64,000 nucleotides of DNA from Zantedeschia hybrid cultivar (taxonomy: Eukaryota; Streptophyta; Magnoliopsida; Alismatales; Araceae), in assembly GCA_030544215.1 (NCBI GenBank), contig JARZZO010000003.1, positions 1,746,001 to 1,810,000 of the forward strand, written 5' to 3'. The notes under the pieces are model-generated. The model ran no database searches. It saw only the letters and a list, made by a program, of their open reading frames with translations, and had not been told where the DNA came from. This document shows, one piece after another, positions 23,201 to 35,200 of this stretch. A program made the translations under genes and the position numbers. Positions within the stretch are counted from its first letter, which is position 1, and the number at the start of each line of letters is the position of its first letter.

Positions 23201-26200
23201 TATCAACAACCACTCCTAAATATAATTTTTAGGTATGCTTCTCAAATGCCCCCAAAAAAAAGTTTAAAGGCTTATCTACATTTTATACATTATTTATTAA
23301 ATGTTTATACTTCATCATAACCTGAAAAGAAGGAAAGAAATCTAGAAGTTAAACAATGAAGAGCTAACATTTAATAGGGATCTAATGAAGTATAAAGAAG
23401 CACATGGCATCTTTAAAAATCTCTTGAGCTCACCATTTTGTATTCAATATCCAATTATCATCACCCCTCACTTCAAATACATAATCTCTTACAGTATGTA
23501 ATCTAGGTACACACAATATATTATTTGTAAACGACATAGGATTTCACTTCTTGAAAGTTTATCAAAAATAATGAGGCCGTGGGAATATCCAATAGTCATG
23601 TGCAGTTGTAGAATATGCTTGAGGTTACTAAGCGAGCCTAGAATGGGTCCACAAAAATCATTGTCAGAGAGATCCGTGAAGGTTAGAACAAGAATAAATC
23701 AGAATATCATTACACTCAACAATCTCATAACACCCCCCCCCCCCCCCCCCCCACCCACCCACCCACCAAAAAAAAAAACTATACAATGGAACTATTAATT
23801 CACATAGTTGTGAGTTCAACAAGAATGCAACCCTTAAATTGGTTTGATGAGAAATTCGTATAAATTTTAAATCTGATAACATTAAGCAAATGAATACATA
23901 TGTTGAAAAATTACATACTTTTAAATACCAACATATATTTTGGGTACGGAGCACATAAAATTTCATAGTTCTTAGTGAATATTATTAGAGAGAGATAAGA
24001 GGGAGGGAGGTAGTTCTTATTGAAACACCAGGATAGCCTGACTGTCGAATTTTAGGGACTCCAAAGAGATGGACCCATTCCTGCCTCTAGGAAATGCCCA
24101 TCATTGAGTATCATAGGTAAGCTTATGTTGGAGCCCTTTTAAAGCAAAAGGGAGAGGGGGGAAGCCCCCCCCACCGGTTGGGGAACCCCCCCCACCGGTT
24201 CCAAGAGGGAAACCGGTGGGGGGGGGGGGGAGGAGGATTCCCTCCCTTCTTTCCAGATTTGGAAAAATCAAATGAGGGGGGAATTAATTAAAGTAAAGGG
24301 GAGTTAATGGGGATCTTAACCCCATTCACACATGGGTTAAGAACCCCATGTAAACCCCCATTAAATCCCCATCCTAAACCCCTTTCACATTGGGCCAAAA
24401 CTGAATTTAATGGGTTCTAAACCCTTTTCACATTGGCCAAACCCCCCCAAAACCTGAAACCAAGGCATTAAAGAGCCCAAAAAAGGAAAAAGTGGAGGAA
24501 ATGGGGGAGGAGAACCCTCCCCCCACCGGTTCCCAAAACCGGTGGGGAGACCCCCCACCGGTTCCCAACCGGTGGGGGGGGGGGTCCATCCGGTGGCACC
24601 CCCTCCACCGGTTGGAATTGGTGGGGGTGCCCACCGGACTCCCCTCTCTCTCTCTTTTCTATTCTCTCTAATCTCTCTCCTCTCACCCTCATTAAATAAA
24701 GAAAAAAAGAGAAAAGGGAGGAGAGAGAAGCCAACCAGTGGGTATCCCCACTGGTTAAGGCTTTGAAGCCTATAAATACCCCCCAAGGGGTAAGGAGAAG
24801 GGCATGCCCATTTGGCCCAAAAATTCCTAGGGGAAATTTTGCTCATTTGAAGACCAAATCCGGTGCTTTTTGCCCGGGTTTGCTGCGATTTGGAGGAGAT
24901 ATTTTCTTGGAGGGCACTCTTCTTAAGGTTTATTCATAAGGGGAAGTTTTGCCAAATTTATGTTGTAAAATCACCGTATTAAAAAAAAAACTAAAAAAAA
25001 AAATATATATCATCATCCGGCAACCCGTCAGGGGATAACACGCAAAAGCCATTTGCGCCAAGAAAAGTCAATAATGCTCGTGCGCGAGCGCATAGGCTCA
25101 TAAAGCCACATTTATTCTCCGGCGGGAGAAGACTCTCTCGGCCTGCTGAAGGCAGAGATCGAGTTTTCCCACATCCTTACCCAGGGAGGATATCAGAGTC
25201 GCCAATGACGAATAAACCCTTGGTATCACACTAGTGGTACAATAATGACCCATCAAGGGCTACGATTGAGGCGACGATGACGATGTCCTCCCGACTCGGT
25301 AAGGAAGTGGAAAAAACTTGCTCTTCTGCTCGATGCAGCATGAGAGAGTAATCCCTATTCCTGCCATACCAAATGTTAATACATAGACATATTCTTGAAG
25401 GATGTCATATGATTAGAGGAGATTCACCTCAAAAGGAAAAATTCTGTCAGAAATATCTTGAAAAATCTCCAATTACCGCCCCGAAGAGGCATTGTATCCT
25501 GAAATCTCATTTTTCCGCCCAGAGGAGGCGTTGTATCCTGAATTTTCCCTTGGCATAAACTAGTCCCACTGGCACGCTATAAAAGGGTTGAAATTTTCCT
25601 TTACCCCGAGGAGGCGTTGTATCCTGAAATTTCTCACTACCGCTCCGAGGAGGCATTATATCCTGAATTTTCCCTTGACATACTCCAGTCCCATTGGCAT
25701 GCCGCGAAGGGTTGAAAATTTCCTTATCGCCCCGAGGAGGCAATGTATCTTAAAGCTTTCCTATTCACCCCTGGGAGGCAATACGAAAAACTTACTCGCG
25801 TTCTTGGGAACATTATATCCCAAAATTTTCCCCATAAATCATAGTCCCATCGGCGTGCCCATATATTATAGTCCCATCGGCGTGCCGTAAGGGGTCGAAT
25901 TCGCCCCGAGGAGACATTATATTCTAAAATTGCCCCTGGTATACACCAGTCTCAATGGTGTGCCGTGATAGGTTGAAATTCATATTCGCCTACAGGAGGC
26001 TTTATATCCTGCAAATTCATATCCGCCCTACATGAGGCTTTATATCCTGAAAATTCATATTCGCCTACAGGAGGTATTATATCCTGGAAATTCATATTTC
26101 GCCTACGGGAGGCGTTAAACTCCGGAATTTGCCTATAGGAGGCTTTAAATCCTAAAATTTGTATTTCGCCTACAGGAGGCTTTAAATCCTGGAATTCATA

Positions 26201-29200
26201 TTTCGCCTACGGGAGGCTTTGAATCTTGGAATTCATATTTCGCCTACAGGAGGTTTTGAATCCTGGAATTCATATTTCGCCTACGGGAGGCTTTGAATCT
26301 CGGAGTTCATATTTCGCCTACGAGAGGCTTTGAATATCAGAGTTCATATTTCGCCTACGGGAGGCTTTGAATCTCGGAATTCATATTTCGCTTACGGGAG
26401 GCTTTGAATCTCGGAGTTCATATTTCGCCTACGGGAGGCTTTGAATCTCGGAATTCATATTCGCCTACGGGAGGCATTAAACTCCGGAATTCGCCTACGG
26501 GAGGCTTTAAATCCTGGAATTCCTATTTCGCCTACGGGAGGCTTTGAATCTCGGAATTCATATTCGCCTACGGGAGGCGTTAAACTCTGGAATTCGCCTA
26601 CGGGAGGCGTTAAACTCCGGAATTCGCCTACAGGAGGCTTTAAATCCTGGAATTCATATTTCGCCTACGGGAGGCTTTGAATCTCGGAATTCATATTTCG
26701 CCTACGGGAGGCTTTGAATCTCAGAGTTCATATTTCGCCTACGGGAGGCTTTGAATCTCAGAGTTCATATTTCGCCTACGAGAGGCTTTGAATCTCGGAA
26801 TTCATATTCGCCTACGGGAGGCGTTAAACTCCGAAATTCGCCTACGGGAGGCTTTAAATCCTAGAATTCATATTTCGCCTACGAGAGGCTTTGAATCTCG
26901 GAATTCATATTCGCCTACGGGAGGCGTTAAACTCCGGAATTCACCTACGGGAGGCATTAAATCCCGGAATTCATATTTCGCATATAGGAGGCTTTAAATC
27001 CTGAAGTTCATATTTCGCCTACAAGAGGCATTAAACCCCAGAATTCGCCTCCGGGAGGCATTGTGTCTCAAAATATTCGGTCTTCGGGAGCCGTTATATC
27101 CCAAATCCACGACTACCTAGAGCCCCCGTTTCTCAAAAACTATATATAGCGGTGCTCAGGGAGGCCTCAATTCCCTATATATATTTCTTATCGGTTCTCA
27201 GGGAAGACTCAGTTCCCTACATAAAATTTCTTATCGGTTCTCAAGGAAGACTCAGTTCCCTACATATATTTCTTAGCGGCTCACAGGGAGGCCTCAATTC
27301 CCTACATATATTCCTTATCGGTTCTCAGGGAAGACTCAGTTCCCTACATAAAATTCATTATCGGTTCTCAGGGAAGACTCAATTCCCTACATATAATTTC
27401 TTATCGGCTCACATGGAGGCCTCAGTTCCCTACATATATTCCTTATCAGTTCTCAGGGAAGACTCAGTTCCCTACATAAAATTCATTATCGGTTTTTAGG
27501 GAAGACTCAATTCCCTACATATAATTTCTTATCGGCTCACAGGGAGGCCTCAGTTCCCTACATAAAATTCCTTATCGGTTCTCAGGGAAGACTCAATTCC
27601 CTACATATATTCCTTATCGGTTCTTAGGGAAGACTCAATTTCTTACATATAATTCCTTATCGGTTCTCAGGGAAGTCTCAATTCCCTACATATAATTTCT
27701 TATCGGCTCACAGGGAGGCCTCAATTCCCTACATATATTCCTTATCGGTTCTTAGGGAAGACTCAGTTCCCTACATAAAATTTCTTATCGGTTCTCAGGG
27801 AAGACTTAGTTCCCTACACATATTTTTTTAGCAGTTCACAGGGAGGCCTCAGTTCCCTACATATATTCCTTATCGGTTCTCAGGGAAGACTCAGTTCCCT
27901 ACATAAAATTTCTTATCGGTTCTCAGGGAAGTCTCAGTTCCCTACAGATATTTCTTAGCGGTTCTCAGGGAAGCCTCAGTTCCCTACAATGATTTTTTTA
28001 GCGGTTCTAAGAGAAGCTGTAATTCCCTACCGACAAAAAAAAAAAGAAAAAAGAAAAAAAAGAGGAGCTTAAAAATGAGGTGCTCCGACGGACTTAATCG
28101 ATCTCGTCCTCAAAGGGACCGGTTAAGGGTAAAAAGGTCTTATATCCAGCTAAGGTGAAAATCCGAAAGGGCACCTTAGGCAAAATCGGATAACCCCGCT
28201 GTGTGAAAACCCGCAAGGGCGCACATGCAAAAATAAGAGGGGGCTAATGCTGGCGAAAACCTAAAAAGGCGTTAGTATTAGTTATAAAAAAAATAATAAA
28301 AAAAAAAGGAAAAGAAGGGAGGAAGAGAGAATACATTCAACATATAATAAAGGGTCCGTACCACTCAAACTCAGGAGAACATTTGTGATACACTGGAGCA
28401 ATGTCGGAGTTCGAGATGAACATGCGGGGTAGTTCGAGTTCTTCAGCAAATGGAAAACTTCAATCCTTTTGAAGAAATTCGGCTTCATCTCCGGAATATC
28501 AGTCGAAGCGATGTTCGATGGCCGGCACAAAATGGGAGTTCTCCCTCCAGTGAAGTTTCAAGAATATATGCATGCTGACGCAGAGTGGCAATATGGGCGT
28601 CTGCGGTACTAGAAAGGACGATATCTTTTTGATATGGGAGCCTAGGAGTCTCCGCAACCTGAGCTGCATAGCCTGCCCCGATAGTTTCAATCTCGCCTCG
28701 CCTTGGCAAAAGATTTCTCGACAATTAGCGGGACTGGAATATCGTCCCCATACCCCGCCATGGGAGGAACTCCCGTGTGGGCCATGAGGACAGAGACAGC
28801 AAGCTACAAGAAGATAGAGAGATGAAATCAGCGCCAGAGAGCTGCAATAAAAGTCTCGAAAAATAAAAATCGACCAAGTCTTAATAAAGTCATAGGACAA
28901 AGTCAAATTGTTATGAACCAGATATTAGGCCAGTTCAGAACGCTTCGTACGGAGCTCCTGGAAATGCCAATATAAGGTACTGATGCTCTAAGATAGAGCA
29001 AATGTCGGAAGAATTAAACGACTCGCCTGTGTATTCTTAAGGAGTCTCCATGTCGTAAAGGCCAAGAGATTTCCCCAGAATCCAAGTAAACGTCGAAAGA
29101 TTCGAGCGGCATCAACTCTCGGAGAACCTCCAAGTCATGAAGGCCAAGATGATTTCCATAATCAGAGAAGTTGGACACTTTCAAAATACATCCGGAAAGT

Positions 29201-32200
29201 CGAAAAAGTTATGAAAATAAGACTTCTCGGACGTATTTTGAGGTGTCTAAGTACCAAAATTGAGGGTCATCGGGACCAAGATAAGCTCAGATGCAGCATA
29301 TGCATAGCAAGCCAAAGCGAAGCATCGCCTAGCGTATACGAAACAGTGCTTGACTTCCCCCCAATAGCCGCGAATACATAAGGCAAGACACGGGAGCTCA
29401 TCAAGACAATACCGGCATGCTGCATCTGAGAATCCCCCAAGCGTGCAAAATGATGATTCTTGTAGCCAAATGGGGCACGGGACATGCACCGTCGTCTTCA
29501 CCTCCGGTACATGTCCCGTGGGGGGCATTTGTTGGAGCCCTTTTAAAACAAAAGGGAGAGGGGGGAAGCCCCCCCCACCGGTTCCAAGAGGGAAACCGGT
29601 GGGGGGGGGGGGGAGGAGGATTCCCTCCATTCTTTCCAGATTTGGAAAAATCAAATGAGGGGAGAATTAATTAAAGTAAAAGGGAGTTAATGGGGATCTT
29701 AACCCCATTCACACATAGGTTAAGAACCCCATGTAAACCCCCATTAAATCCCCATCTTAAACCCCTTTCACATTGGGCCAAAATTGAATTTAATGGGTTC
29801 TAAACCCTTTTCACATTAGCCAAACCTCCCCAAAACTTGAAACCAAGGCATTAAAGAGCTCAAAAAAGGAAAAAGTGGAGGAAATGGGAGAGGAGAACCC
29901 TCCCCCCACCGGTTTTGGAACCGGTGGGGAGACCCCCCACCGGTTCCCAACCGGTGGGGGGGGGGGGGGGGGTCCATCCGGTGGCACCCCCTCCACCGAT
30001 TGGAACCGGTGGGGGTGCCCACCGGATTCCCCTCTCTCTCTCTTTTCTATTCTCTCTAATCTCTCTCCTCTCACCCTCATTAAATAAAGAAAAAAAGAGA
30101 AAAGGGAGGAGAGAGAAGCCAACCGGTGGGTACCCCCCACCTCAAGCATTCCGGTGGGTACCTCCACCGGTTAAGGCTTTGAAGCCTATAAATACCCTCC
30201 AAGGGGTAAGGAGAAGGGTATGTCCATTTGGCCCAAAAATTCCTAGGGGAAATTCTGCTCATTTGAAGACCAAATCCGGTGCTTTTTGTCCGGGTTTGTT
30301 GCGATTTGGAGGAGATATTTTCTTGGAGGGTTCTCTTCTTAAGGTTTATTCCTAAGGGGGAAGTTCTGCCAAATTTATGTTGTAAAATCACAGTTCTATA
30401 AGACGGGATTGTGCCGAAATAATGAATGAAATGCCACTATTTGTTCTTGGAGCATATGTGTGTGCATGTGTGTTCATGAATCTACTATTTAAGTAACATT
30501 ATGTTACTATATTTTCACATTTATAATAATTAGTTTTATAACTAATTAAAATACATAAAACATATAATTAATATTCTAAAATATCATTGGCCTCATCCCA
30601 TACATAATTAAATCTAGACCCATAATTAAAACTCAATAATGAAACATAGATTCATAAAATAATATACTTAAGTTAAAAATGACTTAAATACTTCCATGCT
30701 TAATTAATTAATAAAATCTGCGAAAATTATTTAAAATCAGTAAAATAAATATAAAAATCAGAAAAATTCTGTAAAAATCAGTAATACTCAGTAAAAATCA
30801 GAAAACTAAATCTGGAAATTACATAAATCCAAAAATATGACTTAAATATCCTTCATATATCTAATTAATTAATAAAAATCAGTAAAATTAATAAAAAATC
30901 AGTAAAATTCAGTAAAAATCAGTAAAAAACAGAGAACCAAATCTGAAAACATATAAAATTCTGAAATGACTAAAATGTCCCTAGAACTTAATAAAATTAC
31001 AAAAATATCCTCATACATGATAAAAATCTGTAAAAATCACAGAAAATTCTTAACAAATATAAAAATATCTCTTATGCCCAAAATATCTTCCAAACCTTAA
31101 TAAGATGGGTAAAATTACCAAAATACCCTCAATATGATAAAAATAAATAAAAATCTCAGAAAAAAATATAAAAATAGACTCCAAGTCTAATAAACCCAAT
31201 TTAAGGTAAAATTACCAGAATACCCTTACAATCTAAACACACTTGAAATAACTCTAAAATTCCTCCTAAGGTTTTGAAACCTTCCTAAATCATTAAAATT
31301 CATTTCACACACTAAAGTGATAATAATACCCCTATACCCTCCAACTTGGCATAATTACAAAAATACCCTTGTGGGTCTAAAATACTTGGAATCAATCCAG
31401 AATACTTGGAATCAATCCAATATACTTGGAATTAATCCAGATAACTTGGAATCAATCCAAAATCATATAAACCCATCTTAAACTTGGGTGAGGCCAAGAG
31501 CTTAACCTAAAATATACCTTCATATGCATGTGCTGCATGTAGTAGTAGTGTCACATGATTAAGGGCATCATACGGACGGTTAATCAAGGGTTGCCGAGCA
31601 GTTGCTCGGCGTAATTAACACTGACCGAGGTCAGTGGAGAGTGGTCATATACTCGAATCTTTGCTTGATTTGAAGTCCCGGATTTCCTGAGGGCTAATTC
31701 CAAGCTCTCATAGTCCAATAAATAAAATAAAGAAAACTGACTTATATTTCTCCAAATAAAAACAAAAATGATATGGATTTTTAAAATAATCCGAATAGGA
31801 GAGACATGCTAGGTTAGGTCCCAAACAGCTTACTACCAATCACATGGTCAACAGCCGCAATGTGACTAGCTAAGTAGCTGCCAAAGGGATCATGGTACCT
31901 AAGCTCTTGGCTGTCCTATAATCAATCAAGTTTTTTTAAGGTGAAGAATGTAAAGATTAATGACTAGATTCAATTGGTTCAATCCTTATTCAGATTGAAT
32001 ATAGGAAACTTACTACATGTGTATTTTCATATCTGTGCTAGCAATATATGGGGACTATAGGTGGGCCTACTACCAATCACACGACAACTAACATCTATAA
32101 TGTGTCTGGCTAACAAGCCACCAGAATGACCATGGTACCCAAAGCTTGCTTGGCCACCCACAATCAATCAAAGAATTCAAATTTTGTAAATGACTATGCT

Positions 32201-35200
32201 GATAGCAATCCTCAACTAAACCACAAATCCCTTACCGAATAAGAAACCTACTCAAATTTCTTACATTTTTGGGCATCTCGATTACAAAAAAAGAAAAAAA
32301 ATCTCAATCTCATCTTCCACAACAACATGATCAAGTCCCACCTTCATCTGTCAAGTCCAACCCCTGCTAAATAATAACGGCACCAAAACTCATCCTGTCA
32401 TATGGTAATAACATTTCACTTTATCCCATTTGTTATATTTTGCAACAAGAGAATTTTTACTGCTTTGCAACAAACTAAAAGATTCTATGGTCCTTCGCCC
32501 TATGTTATCAAAGGCGATCGCCTCACTCGCCTAGGCAATGAAAAAGGTTGAGGCGAGCCAAGAGTGCCTCGCCTCGCCTCATGTTCCCCTCACTCACTTA
32601 GGCACTTGCCTATAAAGTTCATGTCAAATGTTTGTTTCTTTTTTAATTATGTGGTACTACTTTTCTTACTCTTAATTATCCCAAAGTGAACGCCTCTTTT
32701 AACAATGTCCACTACCATTTTTCTCTTACATGCTGCCACATTTTCCCCCATTTTTTCTTACATGCAGCTACATTGTTTTCTTATTTTTGATGATTCATAA
32801 GACCATGCACTACATATATGAGTGCTTTATACAAATTGATGATTACATGTTAGTCATGATCAGTATTTCTCAAGGTCTTATATATGATTATCTTGGATAT
32901 TTTATTTAGTTTTCTCATATTGTCATTTTCTTCCTTCACGGTGTTGTATGGGAGAAACACATCGCCTCAAACGCCTAGGCGATCGCCTAGGCATTTGAAG
33001 CTAAGGCGAACCCTTGGTCGCCTCGCTTGCCTCTCGCCTCTGACTACATAGCCTTCGCCCAAAAATCAGCCATCAGTCATAACAAATGCAATGATAACAC
33101 CCAATCTAATGTCCATCCATGCAGAAGCCAAGTCAAAAACCAAATGGACAAACACCGGAAAGCACACTATCATTTTTTGGTTCCTCATTTAACATAACTT
33201 TTTGATGCGGGACAAAGGGGAAGATGGGGAGAAATGGGAAAGAGTTCCTGTCGGCCTCACACCGGCAGGCAGAGTTTCCCCGAAGTCGCACCGGAGAGGG
33301 GAAGAAACCAGCCGGCGTCGCACCGGCGGGCTGTACTCCGGCGTCGCACTGGAGCAGGGGAGTCCCTCGGCGTCACACCGAGGAAGAGGGGGTGGAGGGG
33401 ATCTCTCTCTCACAGAGAACAACACGCACACATGTATTTTTCTTTTTAGTCATTCATCATCTTATTTCTAAACGAAAACAACATACATATAGGGAGTTCT
33501 GTAACTCCTGACTCTTGGAGATCCTTATCAGACTCTTAGACTCCCCCCCCTAATTTACGTTTTTGTCATCCCCCCTAGAAACTATAAAAGCACATGATGG
33601 ACCATAAAAGGGTCCTAATAAAAGCACATGAAGGAGCTTCCAACATGCATGCATCGTCTTCTGCATCAATCTCCATTGGTTCGAAAAAACTCGTCCTCGA
33701 AGCGGATGATTGGATCATCTGTGGGAGTCTTCAAGCAGATAATCATATCAAGAATCACCACCCAGTCTGCTGTATGTGAATCACAGAAAGTCTTCCATAT
33801 CATATCCACGGGAGACTGTAGCAAGTCATACATATCTTCGTACAGAGTAGCTATTATCACATCTTCAGTAAATGTTGGATGAGGTTTTGAGTCAGCAAAA
33901 ATATCATCAGTAATAAGATGTAACTCTGCCTCAACAAGTAAGTCCTGATCCCATGAGATAATAGGAACTGGTGCAGTATCAAGTAGATCTGTGCAAAACA
34001 CATCATCATAGATGCGATCCAATCCTGACCGTCTAAATAATGCGTGATCCCAACTGTGAACCACCCATGAGGCATCAACTTCGAACACTGTATCATCAAT
34101 CAAATGTAGTCCAGAAGTAATGAATAAATCGTGATCCCAACCAGTAGTAGATGAGGGTGCCATTTTAGCTAAACAAGCTAATAACTGTTGAAGCTTCTCC
34201 TGAGTATGATAAGTAGAATTGAGAATGCGAAAGGATGTATGGTATCCCTCGGGTCGTAAAAGACAATCCCGCCCTGTAGGATCAATCAAAACTTGTCGCA
34301 CGTCCATCCATTCTTTGCCCAAACTAATATATGAACCCTGTGGTGTAACCTTGCACCATGCATGATCATAATATCTAACAGATCGGAAAATGCCTTTGTC
34401 CTTTAGAAGATGGGAAAATTGCACACAAGCTCGGTCTCCAGAGACAACTATATAGTCCGTATGGGATAGAGAATCCACAATCGATTGCGAAATAAAATTA
34501 CCGAACGGACTTGCAGTAAGAAACACCCTGGCTTGCATAGAATCGGGTAGGTCCACCTCAAACGTAAAGTCCATCGTGAGGAAACGTACCTAGGATTCCG
34601 ACTTGTAAGACAAATTGGTCCGGATAAAGCAGATGACGTTCAGATCAATGCACCACTAGGTGAAGAAGAGCTGACGAGGTCTGTCTCGCTGCTGGGATGC
34701 CAACGGTACGATCGGTGCGCAAAACAGGGCACAAAAGATCACCTCGATATACATGCAGAAGTGGCACACAAATCTATGCAAATCGGGTCTGATATGTGCT
34801 GAAATTGGATGGGCCTCGCTGAGAGGAATCCAAAGTCACTGACGGTGCTCAAATTGGAGTCCGGGACGACTTTGAAATGGTAAACACAAGTGTCCTCGTA
34901 ATGCGTGCAAGTGCGGCATGCAAAACAAGGCAAGTCTGGCTGTTGGTCACTGTGAAATCAATGCACCGGGAGACTGGCACGCAAATCGAGGCGGTTGACG
35001 TGGGTCTCGAGATGCGTGATCAAGGTCCTCGATATGCGAAGTGGCACGCAAAACGAGGCAAGTCGGAGACGCAGCACTTTGGATCTAGGATGGCCTTGTC
35101 AAGACGAACTCAACGAAGCAAACGGCACGCAAATCGGAGCACGAACGAGCTCTTGCATGAGGGAGGTGCGATAACGGCTCCAATTGCACCACCGACCGCC

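Larger units (their letters stand above)
24126..30391 (+). mobile_element. LARD-like non-autonomous LTR retrotransposon with minisatellite interior
   Basis: Long direct repeats 24126-24974 and 29530-30391 start TGTTGGAGCCC and run in parallel to TTGTAAAATCAC. A G-rich polypurine-like tract (GTGGGGGGCATTT) sits just before the right LTR, which sets the orientation. The ~4.5-kb interior has no Gag or Pol frame. It holds two tandem arrays (25478-27060, 27150-28035) and, at 28110-28260, lines such as TGAAAACCCGCAAGGGCGC. These are typical of the region before the 3' LTR in some Ty3/Gypsy (Tat-type) elements. No 5-bp duplication was found. The right LTR may extend further and the left LTR may be truncated at its 3' end. 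Confidence 0.82.

Noticed and set aside
24385..24846. Pro/Gly-rich ORFs in both LTRs (also 29811-30355)
   Set aside because: They arise from CCCCACCGGT and poly-G tracts in the LTRs. Both strands are equally open.
25478..28035. Regular short repeats that could look like a CRISPR array
   Set aside because: Units abut without unique spacers, lengths vary, and the setting is a plant LTR element. It is a minisatellite.
24122..30704. Possible GCTTA duplication around the LARD-like element (24121-24125 and about 30700)
   Set aside because: The right copy lies ~300 bp beyond the shared LTR end and is not preceded by CA.
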